From Desulfobacteraceae bacterium (GTDB lineage: Bacteria > Desulfobacterota > Desulfobacteria > Desulfobacterales > Desulfosarcinaceae), in contig JABDIN010000088.1 of NCBI GenBank assembly GCA_013003715.1, forward strand, positions 1 to 64,000: a DNA stretch of 64,000 nucleotides. The letters run 5' to 3'. Positions 43,860 through 53,093 of this stretch are shown here, piece by piece (position 1 is the stretch's first letter; each line of letters begins with the position of its first letter). Position numbers and translations under genes: made by a program. Below the pieces are notes generated by a model. It saw nothing but the letters and a program-made list of their open reading frames with translations. It made no database searches and had not been told where the DNA came from.

Positions 43860-44657
43860 ATGACATCACCGAAGAACTCACCGAAACAGGCAATGATTGT
43901 CGCCCATCGCGGCGCCCGGGATGAAACACCGGAGAATACCGCCGTGGCATTTGACAGGGCATTGGCTCATGGGGTCGACGGCATCGAACTGGATGTGCAG
44001 ATGAGCAAGGACGGCGTGCCGGTGATTTACCACGACCGGACGCTCCACCGGATCATCAGACAGCGCAGGTATATCGCCGATTTCTCTTGCCAAGAGTTGC
44101 AATCCATGGATTGGGGCGGTTGGTTTTCTTCGGACTTTTCCGGGGAACGCTTATTGACCTTGAGCACCGTCTTGTCCGAATATGCCGCCAGGACCAGACT
44201 TCTCATCGAGGTCAAATCCCGGCCCCGGGATCAAAAATCCGGCCGGTCCCGGACGTTAACGGAAAAGATACTCCATGAACTGGACGCCGCCGGTCCATTT
44301 CAGCCGCCGCTGTCCCCATACCTGCTGTCCTTTGATCCCAATGTGCTCAGCATTGCCCATTCGTCTGCCCCCCGACTCCGGCTGGTCTGGAATCTGCCGG
44401 ATAAGGCCGGTGCCTTGCGGCAATGCCTCTCCGGTATGCGAAGAGATCCCGATGCATTCTCACATATAAAAGGTCTGTGCGTAAACATCGGCTTGTTGTC
44501 ACCGGAAGTCATGGAACTTGCCGGGGTGCTCGGGAAAGACACCTTAACCTACACCTGCAACTCGAAAGCGCAGGTCAACAAGGCGCTGGCCGCGGGGATT
44601 GACGTATTGATGACCGACCGGCCGGGCTGGTTGCTGCCCCATCTCCGAAAGATTTAG
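43860..44657 (+). CDS. glycerophosphodiester phosphodiesterase
   Basis: A 265-residue TIM-barrel enzyme that cleaves glycerophosphodiesters to sn-glycerol 3-phosphate and an alcohol. Motifs: AHRGARDETPENT (first catalytic His), GIELDVQMSKDG with metal-binding Glu/Asp, and YHDRTLHR (second catalytic His). No signal peptide, so cytosolic. I chose ATG 43860; the TTG at 43827 would add 11 residues with no Shine-Dalgarno. The glycerol-3-phosphate dehydrogenase gene follows after 20 bp, so the product is used at once. Confidence 0.88.
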   Translation: MTSPKNSPKQAMIVAHRGARDETPENTAVAFDRALAHGVDGIELDVQMSKDGVPVIYHDRTLHRIIRQRRYIADFSCQELQSMDWGGWFSSDFSGERLLTLSTVLSEYAARTRLLIEVKSRPRDQKSGRSRTLTEKILHELDAAGPFQPPLSPYLLSFDPNVLSIAHSSAPRLRLVWNLPDKAGALRQCLSGMRRDPDAFSHIKGLCVNIGLLSPEVMELAGVLGKDTLTYTCNSKAQVNKALAAGIDVLMTDRPGWLLPHLRKI

Positions 44658-44677
44658 CAGCCGAAGGAAATGTCGAC

Positions 44678-46288
44678 ATGAAACGAAAGTTCTGGGCATT
44701 GATGGCGGATGACACCTTTGATGTACTCGTGGTGGGCGGCGGCATTTACGGCGCATGGACCGCATACGATGCAGCATTAAGGGGGTTGACCGTCGCCATT
44801 GTGGACAAGGGGGATTGGGCATCGGGCACCTCGTCGGCTTCCACCAAACTGATTCACGGCGGGTTGCGATATCTCGAACACCTCAGATTGGATCTGGTCC
44901 GCACCTCTCTGGAAGAGCGAAAGCGTCTGGCTACACTGGCACCGCACATGGTGCTGCCCCTGCGGTTTTTTGTGCCGGTGTATGAGGAAAATCGGGTCGG
45001 GCCCATGATGCTGAAAACCGGGTTGTGGATGTACGATCTTCTGGCCGGTAAACATCAACCCGTGGCCGGTCACCGCTCGGTGAGCCGCCGTCAGGCAATG
45101 GTCAGATACCCTTTTCTGAACACGGAACAAATGACACGTGGATTCACTTATGGCGATTGCCAGATGGATGACTGCCGGTTCACCCTGGATATCGTCAAGG
45201 GCGCCGTTAAAGCCGGGGCGGTGGCTGTTAATTATGTTGAAGCCGTTGAACTGCTGCAGGATCGTAAAAAAGTGGTGGGCGCCACTGTCAGGGACCTCAC
45301 CACCGGCTCCAAAATTAATATCAGCGCAAAACTCGTGGTGAATGCCGCCGGTCCATGGGTACCCCTGCTGGGTAAAGCGCATTTCATGTCCAATTTCATC
45401 CGTCTCAGCAAAGGCGTCCACCTCGTGATGCCGCCCCTGCCGGTCTGCGATGCCCTGCTTCTGATGACCCAGGACGACAAACGGATCTTTTTCATGGTCC
45501 CGTGGTACGGGAAAACATTGGTGGGTACAACGGATGCGGACTTCAGCGATGACCCGGATACTGTTGCGGTAACCCGTGAAGACGTGGAATATCTGCTCAC
45601 CGAAACCAACCGGTTTTTAGGGGACCAGGTTTGGAAACCCGAAGATGTTCTGGGGGCCTTTGCCGGATTGCGCGCATTAAAGAATGAACCGGGAAAACCG
45701 CCTTCCCAGGTGTCGCGGGAATGGTCGTTTGTGGAACATAGTCCCGGGTTGATGGTTTCCATCGGGGGAAAATTTACCTCCGCCCGCGCCGATGCAGCAC
45801 AGATGGTGAATCGTATCCTGGAATTGTTAAACCGGCCCTCCCTTGGCGAGACCCCAACGGCCACCGTGTTGCTTCCCTCAGCGCCCCATGGGGATTTCAA
45901 GTCCTGGCAGAATTCAACGAAACGCAAAAGCCGCCGGTTGGGCATGGACCCGGAGACAACGGGCTGGTCCATATTCAGATATGGTACGGCCGTTGAAAAG
46001 CTCCATAAATGGATACGCAGAGATGCCGCTCTGGCGGAACGGTTGGTGCCGGAACTGCCATTCTGCCGGGCGGAAGTTGTTTACAGCGCCAAAAAAGAGA
46101 TGGTCGTTACCCTCGAGGATCTGATCCGGCGCCGATTACCGGTTATGATTCTCTCCGGACCGGACCGCTCCGTCGCCGAACAGGCAGCCGCCCTGGCGGC
46201 GCCCTATCTGGGGTGGTCGGATGAGGACTGCCGGGAACAGGTTGAAAAGGTGATGACAACATGGCAGGGAAGCGCAAGCGGTGTTTAG
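44678..46288 (+). CDS. glpD: FAD-dependent glycerol-3-phosphate dehydrogenase
   Basis: A 536-residue GlpD-type flavoenzyme oxidising sn-glycerol 3-phosphate to dihydroxyacetone phosphate and reducing quinone. The Rossmann FAD loop VVGGGIYGAWTAYDAA (about 17-32), then GTSSASTKLIHGGLRYLEH (substrate/FAD region) and GGKFTSARADA late are all characteristic. The C-terminal domain (VTLEDLIRRRLP) matches the DAO_C helical domain. It is next to the phosphodiesterase gene, making a small glycerophosphodiester-use operon. The next gene is convergent. Confidence 0.9.
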   Translation: MKRKFWALMADDTFDVLVVGGGIYGAWTAYDAALRGLTVAIVDKGDWASGTSSASTKLIHGGLRYLEHLRLDLVRTSLEERKRLATLAPHMVLPLRFFVPVYEENRVGPMMLKTGLWMYDLLAGKHQPVAGHRSVSRRQAMVRYPFLNTEQMTRGFTYGDCQMDDCRFTLDIVKGAVKAGAVAVNYVEAVELLQDRKKVVGATVRDLTTGSKINISAKLVVNAAGPWVPLLGKAHFMSNFIRLSKGVHLVMPPLPVCDALLLMTQDDKRIFFMVPWYGKTLVGTTDADFSDDPDTVAVTREDVEYLLTETNRFLGDQVWKPEDVLGAFAGLRALKNEPGKPPSQVSREWSFVEHSPGLMVSIGGKFTSARADAAQMVNRILELLNRPSLGETPTATVLLPSAPHGDFKSWQNSTKRKSRRLGMDPETTGWSIFRYGTAVEKLHKWIRRDAALAERLVPELPFCRAEVVYSAKKEMVVTLEDLIRRRLPVMILSGPDRSVAEQAAALAAPYLGWSDEDCREQVEKVMTTWQGSASGV

Positions 46289-46377
46289 CTGATTCCCGTT
46301 CTTTATGCGGTGAATTCAACTTGAAATGGTCAATTATGTGGATTGAAAGAGATATTATTCCGGAATTATTGAAAATA

Positions 46378-48093
46378 TCAAAAGAGATTTTTCTCATATA
46401 AACTGCAATAATACCCATCCTCCGCCACGAGATCGGCATGGCTGCCGGTCTCCACGATACAGCCGTTTTTCATGACATATATGCAATCCACATGTTTGAC
46501 GGTGGAGAGGCGGTGGGCAATGATGATGGTGGTGCGATTTCGGCTGAGTGTTTTCATGGATTCCTGTATCAGGTGTTCGGACTCGGTATCCAGGGAGGAG
46601 GTGGCTTCGTCGAATATCAGCACCGGCGGATTTTTCAGGAATACCCGGGCAATGGAAACCCGCTGTTGCTGCCCGCCGGAAAGTTTCACGCCGCGTTCTC
46701 CCACCAGGGTGTCGAAACCATCGTCCAGGCCCATGATGTGATCGTAGATATTGGCTTGTTTGGCGGCATTGATGACGTCCGCTTCCCCGGCATCGGGTTT
46801 GCCGTAAAGGATGTTGTCCCGGATGCTCGAGTCGAACAAGAATACGCTTTGCTGAACGATGCCGATGTTCTCCCGGAGAAATCTCTGGGTCAGGCCCATG
46901 ATATCATGGCCGTCAAACAGGATGTTCCCCTGCCGGGATTCGTAAAAACGCGGTAATAGAGACACCAGGGTACTTTTTCCTGCCCCGGACTCGCCGACCA
47001 CGGCGATACTTTTACCGGCCGGGACGTGAAGTGAAATACGCTCGAGTACCGGTTGATCGCTGGATTCATAGGCAAATGAGACGTCCTTCATTTCTATTTC
47101 GCCGGAGACCACTTTTAACGAATACGCATCTTTTTTATCCTTAATATCAGGCTCGATATCCATGACCTCCACGAATCGTTCAAAAGAGGTTACCCCCTGA
47201 TAGTATTGCTCGGTGAAATTGATCAGCCGTTCGATGGGGGGGAGGATGACACCCACAAACAATAGAAACCCCACGAGATCGGGAACATCCATTTTACCGG
47301 TATAGATAAACACCGTTCCGAAGGTGATAATGGTCAGGTAATACAGATCCCTTAAAAAATGCATGACGGAGTAGAATACGCCCATAATGCCGTAAACATG
47401 TTCCTTGGCCTGCCGGAAGCTGACATTTGCAACTTCGAATTTCTGGAACTCGAGTTCCTCGTTGGCGTAGGATTTGACTTCCCGTATGCCCTGGACCGAG
47501 TTCTCAACCGAGGAATTGATGTCGGCGATTTTTTTTCTCACGCCGCGGAATCCGTCCTTCATTTTACGCCCCACCACTATACCCCAGAATCCCATTACCG
47601 GTACCGGCAGCATGGCGATAAGCGCCAGTTGGGCGTTGAACTGGAACATCAAAATGAAAGCGCCGGTGAGGACGCACAATGATATCAGCAGATCTTCAGG
47701 CGCATGGTGGGCGACTTCGGTTATGGTGTTCAGATCATTGGAGATTCTGGACATGATATGACCGGTCTTGACATTGTCGAAATAGGTGAAGGACAATTTT
47801 TGAAGGTGTCTGAAGATGTCCGATCTCAAATCGTATTCGATCCTGACACCTAGAATATGTCCCCATTTGATCCGGATGTAGGAGAGAAAAGAGGTCATGA
47901 CATAAATGGCAAGGATGATGCCCAGTATGATTCCGATGAGTGTGGTATCCCGGTCCGGCAGGGCGGTTTTCAATAGTATGCGGGTGACGAATGGAAAGAA
48001 AATGGACAACAACGAGGCGAACAAGGCAACGGACATGTCCAGGATAAAAAGCCGCAGGTGGGGTTTGTAATAACCGAGGAATCGTTTCAGCAT
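46378..48093 (-). CDS. ABC exporter, fused permease-ATPase (MsbA-like)
   Basis: A 571-residue half-transporter: six membrane helices in residues 1-310 (ABC_membrane type I exporter fold) and an ATPase domain about 335-571 with Walker A GESGAGKST, signature LSGGQQQR and Walker B VLIFDEATSSLD. It should dimerise and export a lipid, peptide or drug. The DUF1499 gene overlaps its start by 7 bp, so the two are coupled. The specific cargo is unknown; MsbA-like lipid A flipping is only one of several possibilities. Confidence 0.9.
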   Translation of the reverse strand: MLKRFLGYYKPHLRLFILDMSVALFASLLSIFFPFVTRILLKTALPDRDTTLIGIILGIILAIYVMTSFLSYIRIKWGHILGVRIEYDLRSDIFRHLQKLSFTYFDNVKTGHIMSRISNDLNTITEVAHHAPEDLLISLCVLTGAFILMFQFNAQLALIAMLPVPVMGFWGIVVGRKMKDGFRGVRKKIADINSSVENSVQGIREVKSYANEELEFQKFEVANVSFRQAKEHVYGIMGVFYSVMHFLRDLYYLTIITFGTVFIYTGKMDVPDLVGFLLFVGVILPPIERLINFTEQYYQGVTSFERFVEVMDIEPDIKDKKDAYSLKVVSGEIEMKDVSFAYESSDQPVLERISLHVPAGKSIAVVGESGAGKSTLVSLLPRFYESRQGNILFDGHDIMGLTQRFLRENIGIVQQSVFLFDSSIRDNILYGKPDAGEADVINAAKQANIYDHIMGLDDGFDTLVGERGVKLSGGQQQRVSIARVFLKNPPVLIFDEATSSLDTESEHLIQESMKTLSRNRTTIIIAHRLSTVKHVDCIYVMKNGCIVETGSHADLVAEDGYYCSLYEKNLF

Positions 48094-48455
48094 GTCTTTT
48101 CGCTTTTCATAAACAAGCGCCGGATATGTTCCAGCCGCCGGCGGTTAGCACCAAGATCCCAGTAGCCTTTACGCGATGAAGACCTCAGATGTATTTGGTT
48201 TTCTTTTTCGGGGAAATGAAACAGCACATCATCCACAAATTGAAACAATCTGGAACGGAACTCTGCGTGGATAAAGACCGGGTCTGTATCTACGATGGTG
48301 ACCCGGGGCAGCCGGCTCAACAAAGCCAGAAGTCTGTGATGCGCTGTTTCACGGTCACCGGTATATGCCAGCGGAGCGATGTATGAGCTGATATTTGCAT
48401 TCACAGATGATACGCAATTCGGTCTTTTCGGGCACGGCGGTAATCTTGATTCCAT
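48087..48455 (-). CDS. DUF1499 domain protein
   Basis: A 122-residue protein with the DUF1499 pattern: PKRPNCVSSVNANISSYIAP (about 9-28), a central FHFPEKENQIHLRSSSRKGY-like strand region and GANRRRLEHIRR at the end. No signal peptide is evident in the chosen frame. The family is widespread but uncharacterised. The gene overlaps the start of the ABC exporter by 7 bp, implying translational coupling. Confidence 0.8.
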   Translation of the reverse strand: MESRLPPCPKRPNCVSSVNANISSYIAPLAYTGDRETAHHRLLALLSRLPRVTIVDTDPVFIHAEFRSRLFQFVDDVLFHFPEKENQIHLRSSSRKGYWDLGANRRRLEHIRRLFMKSEKTC

Positions 48456-48765
48456 TTGATAGATAGTAATATCTGCATGTTAAGGTGTTTAGTGCGAAAT
48501 TCTGCTCCCTAGGTTCACCATAAGAGGGAATTATTTTCACTTTTCGGCGCAGCTTATACCACAGATGGTGAGGAATTGTAAAAACTATACGATGAATAGC
48601 CGCCTGAATTCATATCGGTTTCAAGACCTGTTTTGTCAACGCCCGCCCGCCGACACTCGACAAAGGGATTCGGGTCTTTATCTTACGAATACGGGTAAAA
48701 GGCAACCCGGAATGGAAATCCTTGAATTCCATAATTTTCGAACGAACACGCAAGGGGGTGGAATT
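48456..48765. other. 310-bp intergenic stretch
   Basis: Divergent region between the DUF1499 gene and a lipoprotein gene. The open frame from 48565 that runs into the lipoprotein is not counted as coding because the only good ribosome binding site is at 48752-48761. No other structure seen. Confidence 0.3.
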
Positions 48766-49296
48766 ATGAATCCTCCATCATATAAAACATCGCATATATG
48801 GTATTTCCAGAAAAAAAACAGCAGTAACATCCGGCGCTTATCGGCGCTTGTCTTGGTTGCCGGTTTAATAGTATTCGGGTGTACCGGCCAGTACGGCTGG
48901 GCTCGAATTGATCGTGACCTGGAAACGGTGTTCGAAGAGAACCGGATTTTAGAGGACTATAACTACTATTACAGCGGTCCATACTACAATCCGCGGGGGA
49001 TAATCGGCATCCATAAGGATGTTACGCTTGAATCCAAATTTTGGAAACCGGTGGACGTGACGGAACAGCGATTGCGAGGCTGGAAATGGTTCATGAATGC
49101 CGGCCACAGCCTGTCTTTTCGGCAGTCACCCAAGGCCAGGTACCTTTTTGATCAGAACGGTGACCGCATCGGCTTCTGGTATTCAAAATGGTCGTGGACA
49201 GTCATAAGACGAGCGGAGGGCAACACGGTAATGGTTTATACGCCATTTGATGAGGACCGAAATTCACCGGCGTGGCGCCGGATGGGAAAAAGATAG
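48766..49296 (+). CDS. lipoprotein, unknown
   Basis: A 176-residue protein with a signal sequence ending in a lipobox (VFGC, Cys39 approx.). The mature part is rich in Tyr and Trp (YNYYYSGPYYNPRG, then ESKFWKPVDV, WKWFMNAG and FWYSKWSW). AAGGGGGTGG sits 5 nt before ATG 48766. No family is recognised. It is followed by the rseC gene at 27 bp, so the two may be co-transcribed. Confidence 0.65.
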   Translation: MNPPSYKTSHIWYFQKKNSSNIRRLSALVLVAGLIVFGCTGQYGWARIDRDLETVFEENRILEDYNYYYSGPYYNPRGIIGIHKDVTLESKFWKPVDVTEQRLRGWKWFMNAGHSLSFRQSPKARYLFDQNGDRIGFWYSKWSWTVIRRAEGNTVMVYTPFDEDRNSPAWRRMGKR

Positions 49297-49323
49297 TTGC
49301 ATTTTAATTGCGGGGTATGAATT

Positions 49324-49779
49324 ATGTCCGTTGAAACCGGTACGGTCGAAAAGGTTGAAAACGGTTGGGCATGGGTAAAAGCGCAACGCAAAAGCGGTTG
49401 TGCCAGTTGCTCCGGCAAGGATCATTGTCATAGTATGGGCGGCAGCCACATGCTGATCCAGGCTAAAAACAATGCCGGGGCGGTGCCGGGGGATGAGGTT
49501 GAAGTTTTCATCAGCACCGCCATTAAGATGAAGTGCATGTTCAGTCTTTATATCGTACCGGTGTTCGGGTTAATGGCCGGGGCATTTTCCGCCGAAGGCT
49601 TGTCCAACTGGCTGGGAATGAATCATTCATTCGGGATGGTTGTTTTCAGCGTTGGCGGCCTGGTGGCAGCCTACATCATCGTTAAGGTCTATGCGGACCG
49701 CCTTTCGAATCGCGGTGCATTGTCCCCGGCGGTGAATCGGGTCCTTCGCCGGCATGCACCACTCACGCAATCCGGGTAA
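49324..49779 (+). CDS. rseC: SoxR-reducing system protein RseC family
   Basis: A 151-residue membrane protein: N-terminal soluble domain with a Cys cluster C-x2-C-x5-C (GCASCSGKDHCHSMG, about 25-39), then two helices (about 72-92 and 98-120). RseC/MucC proteins act with Rnf/Rsx complexes to reduce SoxR or modulate sigmaE in other bacteria. The Rnf genes are not in this window. The family call is firm on the Cys cluster plus helix pair. Confidence 0.85.
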   Translation: MSVETGTVEKVENGWAWVKAQRKSGCASCSGKDHCHSMGGSHMLIQAKNNAGAVPGDEVEVFISTAIKMKCMFSLYIVPVFGLMAGAFSAEGLSNWLGMNHSFGMVVFSVGGLVAAYIIVKVYADRLSNRGALSPAVNRVLRRHAPLTQSG

Positions 49780-49987
49780 ACCAGGAAAATCGAGATTGAT
49801 TTTTCGAGCGCATATGAGGTTGTTCTTTATCTTCCCGGTAAGTGGTAAGCTGACACGTGCATTTTAATGTCAACTACCAAAGCCCAGATTTCAACTGCGG
49901 GCCCCCTGATGAAAATGAACATACGGTTTTTGCGGCTGCGGACGGATGTGACGGAGCATTGAAGGTATGTGAGATCATGGAGTTGTG

Positions 49988-50818
49988 ATGAATCTAAGAA
50001 GGATGAAGAACCGTCTGATTGCCGTTGCAGCGAGCAGGCTGCCGGACCTGGCCCAAGGATTGTCCGCGCGTTACGCGCCGGTGGAAACCATCGATATTCC
50101 CTGGGTGAAAAACCTGAAACCCCTTGATCAATGCCGGGTCGCCATGGTCACCACGGCAGGCCTGCATCACTCTCACCAGACCCCGTTTGATATGACTGAC
50201 CCGGACGGTGATCCGACATTCCGCCGGATTGAATCCCCTACCATTATACAGGATTATCTCATCACCCATGATTATTACAATCATAAGGATGCGGAGCGGG
50301 ATATCAATGTGGTGTTCCCGATCCAACGGTTAATGGACATAAACCGGGCCGGGGTGATTAAAGGGGTGGCCGATAGTCACTACAGTGTCATGGGACATAT
50401 CGATGGTCGCCATATCCGGACGCTTGTTGAAGACACCGCCCCGCAAATCGCCCGGCATCTGGTATCCGACCGGGCCGATATCGTTCTGCTCACCCCTGGC
50501 TGAGGTATCTGTAATCAATCCGTGGGATTGATTCAACGCGCGATCGAAGCCGCCGGCATACCCACCATCGGGATCTCCATAGGCCGGTCCTACACCGAAA
50601 AGGTAAAACCGCCCCGGACCGTATATTTAAAATGGCCGTTCGGACATCCCCTGGGGGAACCATTCAATATCAATCAACAGGCCGCGGTGTTGGAAAAAGC
50701 CGTTGATGCGCTCTATGCGATCAAAACCCCCGGTGGCATCATCGACCTGCCGTTCCGCTGGCGTCGTGAAACCTATCCTGAACCGTTCTGGATGCGGATG
50801 AAGGCGTTGGCCAATTAG
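49988..50818 (+). CDS. selenoprotein of the glycine/sarcosine/betaine/D-proline reductase B family
   Basis: One 276-residue protein, interrupted by an in-frame TGA at 50501-50503 that is read as selenocysteine (Sec172). Upstream residues (AMVTTAGLHHSHQTPFDM, then INVVFPIQRLMDINRAGVIK and ADIVLLTPG) and downstream residues (GICNQSVGLIQRAIEAAGIP, then TIGISIGRSYTEKVKPPR) together match the selenoprotein B family; the redox motif is U172-G-I-C175. A perfect hairpin with a GTG loop begins 9 nt after the TGA, as in bacterial SECIS elements. ATG 49988 has GGAG 5 nt upstream. Members use substrate-derived or thiol redox chemistry with selenium, but no other reductase subunit (grdA/grdE, prdA) is near, so the reaction is unknown. 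Automatic callers would split it in two. Confidence 0.9.
50513..50533 (+). promoter_or_regulatory. SECIS hairpin for selenocysteine insertion
   Basis: AATCAATCC (50513-50521) and GGATTGATT (50525-50533) are perfectly complementary, with a 3-nt loop GTG whose first G is 19 nt after the TGA, within the spacing known for bacterial SECIS elements. It is inside the coding region, as expected for SelB-dependent decoding. Confidence 0.85.
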
Positions 50819-50893
50819 ACAGAGACGGAATCCAGCCGTCCGACACTGGCCGTTTGATATCTGGAACGCGGAGTTGAAGGGCTGCTTTGCATC

Positions 50894-51397
50894 TCACTCT
50901 TTCGTGTGCATGATCAAGTGGCCCAAGTCCGGGAAAATCAAGGCTCTGCAGGCGAGTTGGACCGCTTTGAGGCTGCCGGGCATGCAAAACACGGTGGTTT
51001 GTTTGATGATGCCGGCTGTGGCGCGAGATAAAATGGCTGCGGAATCTATCTGCTCATAGCTGAGCTGCGCGAAAATGGGACCGAAGGCGGTGAGTTCCTT
51101 TTTAAAATAGGGGCGAACGGCTTCGATGGTAACGTCTTTCGGACTGAGGCCGGTGCCGCCGGTGATCAACAGGGCGTGGGGGGAAAGGGATTCGATCACG
51201 TCCAGCAGGCAAGTGCCGATGGCATCTTCGGCATCCGTTACCACCTGATGAAATACAATGGTGTGGCCTTCTTTCTCTGCCCGTTTACGAATCCAAAGTC
51301 CGCTTTTATCATCTTTGAGTGTGCGGCTCGTCGATACGGTGATAATTCCGATATTCAGATTTTTCGCTGCTTTTGATCTATGAATACTGGTGCCCAT
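50894..51397 (-). CDS. moaB: molybdenum cofactor biosynthesis protein MoaB/MogA family
   Basis: A 167-residue MoaB-type protein that adenylates molybdopterin. Motifs: IGIITVSTSRTLKDDKSG (about 16-33), LITGGTGLSPKDVTIEAV (about 78-95) and the C-terminal FCMPGSLKAVQLA. Found alone, convergent with the selenoprotein gene. The cofactor is needed by formate dehydrogenases and other enzymes of such organisms. Confidence 0.9.
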   Translation of the reverse strand: MGTSIHRSKAAKNLNIGIITVSTSRTLKDDKSGLWIRKRAEKEGHTIVFHQVVTDAEDAIGTCLLDVIESLSPHALLITGGTGLSPKDVTIEAVRPYFKKELTAFGPIFAQLSYEQIDSAAILSRATAGIIKQTTVFCMPGSLKAVQLACRALIFPDLGHLIMHTKE

Positions 51398-51506
51398 TTA
51401 ATTTCGCCTTGTATAGTAGTTTAGTGAGATCCGGTGACGCGGGCCCTGTGGTGGTTGTGCGATATGACAACCGGCCGGATCGGTCGACTCGAACGGTGAT
51501 GCTCAG

Positions 51507-52037
51507 CTACTCGATGACGACACGGTCTTCGCCGTCGCTTTCCATGAGAAGAACGTTAACGGTTTCGGTTCGATCGGTATCAATGAGGATGCCTGTAAAA
51601 TTACCCTGTATGGGCAACTCCCGATGACCACGGTCCACCAGCACGGCCAATTCGATGCGCGCAGGCCTGCCGAAATCCATCAATGCGTCCATGGCGGCGC
51701 GAATGGTCCGTCCGGTGAACAACACATCATCCACCAGAACAATCTCTTTACCGTCGACGGAAAAGGGGATGTCCGTCGCTTTTACCACCGGGCTATGTCC
51801 GATCTGTGTCCAGTCGTCCCGATACAGGGTGATGTCGATATCGCCGCTGGGGATAAGGCATCCGGTTTTATCGAGCAAAACGTTCTGCAGCCGTTTGGCC
51901 AGGTGAACGCCTCGCGTGTGCAATCCCACGAGGGCCAGGTGGTCGGTCGTCATACGATGTTTCAGAATATCAGCCGACATCCGGTCCAGGATTGCTTCAA
52001 TCCCGGCGGTATTCAATACTTCACGCTGGGTTTCCAT
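51507..52037 (-). CDS. pyrR: bifunctional pyr regulator / uracil phosphoribosyltransferase PyrR
   Basis: A 176-residue phosphoribosyltransferase-fold protein. The PRPP loop VLVDDVLFTGRTIRAAMD (about 100-117) and the preceding VVKATDIPFSVDGKEIV hinge match PyrR. In Gram-positives it binds pyr mRNA and attenuates pyrimidine genes; in proteobacteria the role is often unclear, and no pyr leader is visible here. Standalone gene on the minus strand, between moaB and terB. Confidence 0.88.
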   Translation of the reverse strand: METQREVLNTAGIEAILDRMSADILKHRMTTDHLALVGLHTRGVHLAKRLQNVLLDKTGCLIPSGDIDITLYRDDWTQIGHSPVVKATDIPFSVDGKEIVLVDDVLFTGRTIRAAMDALMDFGRPARIELAVLVDRGHRELPIQGNFTGILIDTDRTETVNVLLMESDGEDRVVIE

Positions 52038-52216
52038 GGCGCTCTCCCGAATTGATTTTTGCCTATTACGTATAGATCATATTGTTACACCATACCACCA
52101 TTGGAGATCAAGCTTTTAGTGTTGTTGCGTGTATGGAACATTTTGAAATGACCGGGAATACCGTCATTTTTGTTCAAGTATCAATGGAGAATGCCGGTAA
52201 AATCCCAGGAGGGAAC

Positions 52217-52348
52217 ATGGACGAGGTACATGAGCAGATTCGACATATCGTTGAACAGGTTGGAACCGATTCACTGAAGTTGTTGACGCCTCAATTCTGC
52301 GGATTCTCGGAATGCAACACCTTTTTTTTGGTTTCGATGAGTTGGTGA
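52217..52348 (+). CDS. possible small protein (43 aa) with strong ribosome binding site
   Basis: AGGAGGG lies 4 nt before an ATG that opens a 43-codon frame (DEVHEQIRHIVEQVGTDSLK helix, then a hydrophobic tail). Its 3' end overlaps the terB gene on the other strand by 58 bp, which argues for caution. The gap between pyrR and terB (52038-52290) holds nothing else. Confidence 0.3.
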   Translation: MDEVHEQIRHIVEQVGTDSLKLLTPQFCGFSECNTFFLVSMSW

Positions 52349-52764
52349 TGGGACAGCCGAAGTAAGTTCTGGAGTTTGTGCATCAGGTAATTTTCATATT
52401 TATCCATCTTACCGTCCACGAAAACAATGCGCCACAAGGTTTCAAGAATTTCAATTTTTTCCGTGTTGGAATAATTTTCATTGATTAGTCCGGCAAATTG
52501 CCACAAATCAACGCTTTTCTCCAGTTCCTTGTCTGCTTCTGCAATGAGGGCATCCGCGTGTGCCGTGGTGAGTCCGTACCTGTTTTTAAGGATGCCGATG
52601 AGCGTCTCCATCTCTTCCGGTGTAAAGGATTCGTCTATCCGGGCCATTTCAAGGAAAAGGGCGCAGGTGGCCACCCGGATATCGTGGCTGGATCCTTGCC
52701 CGCCACCGGCAATTTTCGGTGAATCGTCCGGGGTGAAGAATTTTTTTATCAGATCGATCATCAT
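52291..52764 (-). CDS. TerB family tellurite-resistance-like protein
   Basis: A 157-residue all-helical TerB/COG4103-type protein: HDIRVATCALFLEMARIDES, FTPEEMETLIGILKNRYGL and IEILETLWRIVFVDGKMDKY are the family helices, with metal-binding acidic residues in ARIDESFTPEE and DGKMDKYE. No other ter gene is adjacent, so a role in tellurite resistance is not implied; TerB-like domains also occur in envelope and stress-signalling systems. Confidence 0.85.
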   Translation of the reverse strand: MMIDLIKKFFTPDDSPKIAGGGQGSSHDIRVATCALFLEMARIDESFTPEEMETLIGILKNRYGLTTAHADALIAEADKELEKSVDLWQFAGLINENYSNTEKIEILETLWRIVFVDGKMDKYENYLMHKLQNLLRLSHHQLIETKKKVLHSENPQN

Positions 52765-53093
52765 TCGTCTCCTTTGGTATTCAGTTGAAATCCGGTCCGG
52801 AATGCATCACACCCATTCTTACCAAACATACCGGTTAACTCTTGTGTTTGAAAAGAAAATGAATGTCATGAAACCGGTAGGCACTTCCCGCGGCGGCAGT
52901 GGATACCCCGGTGACATGGGGATCGTTCCCTAAAAAGGCAACCTTGAAGTAATGCGGCGAACCTGCTACGTTTTCCCTTTGAACAGGGGCGTTGCACGCT
53001 ATCCGGAATCGAGCGATAATATCATTTGATGATTAAACAATAAACATTTTTTCATGTGTTGTTTATCATGGTGAAAAAACGGAAGGAACTGCA
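52765..53093. other. 329-bp divergent intergenic region
   Basis: No gene is supported. The only notable feature is GGAAGGA (53081-53087) that serves the TTG start of the thioesterase gene, and an AT-rich stretch (53023-53070) that could hold its promoter. Confidence 0.3.

Noticed and set aside
52930-53000. Possible riboswitch-like stretch (GGCAACC, then GCTACG) upstream of the thioesterase gene
   Set aside because: Compared with the c-di-GMP (GEMM) motif; the conserved core and helices do not fit.
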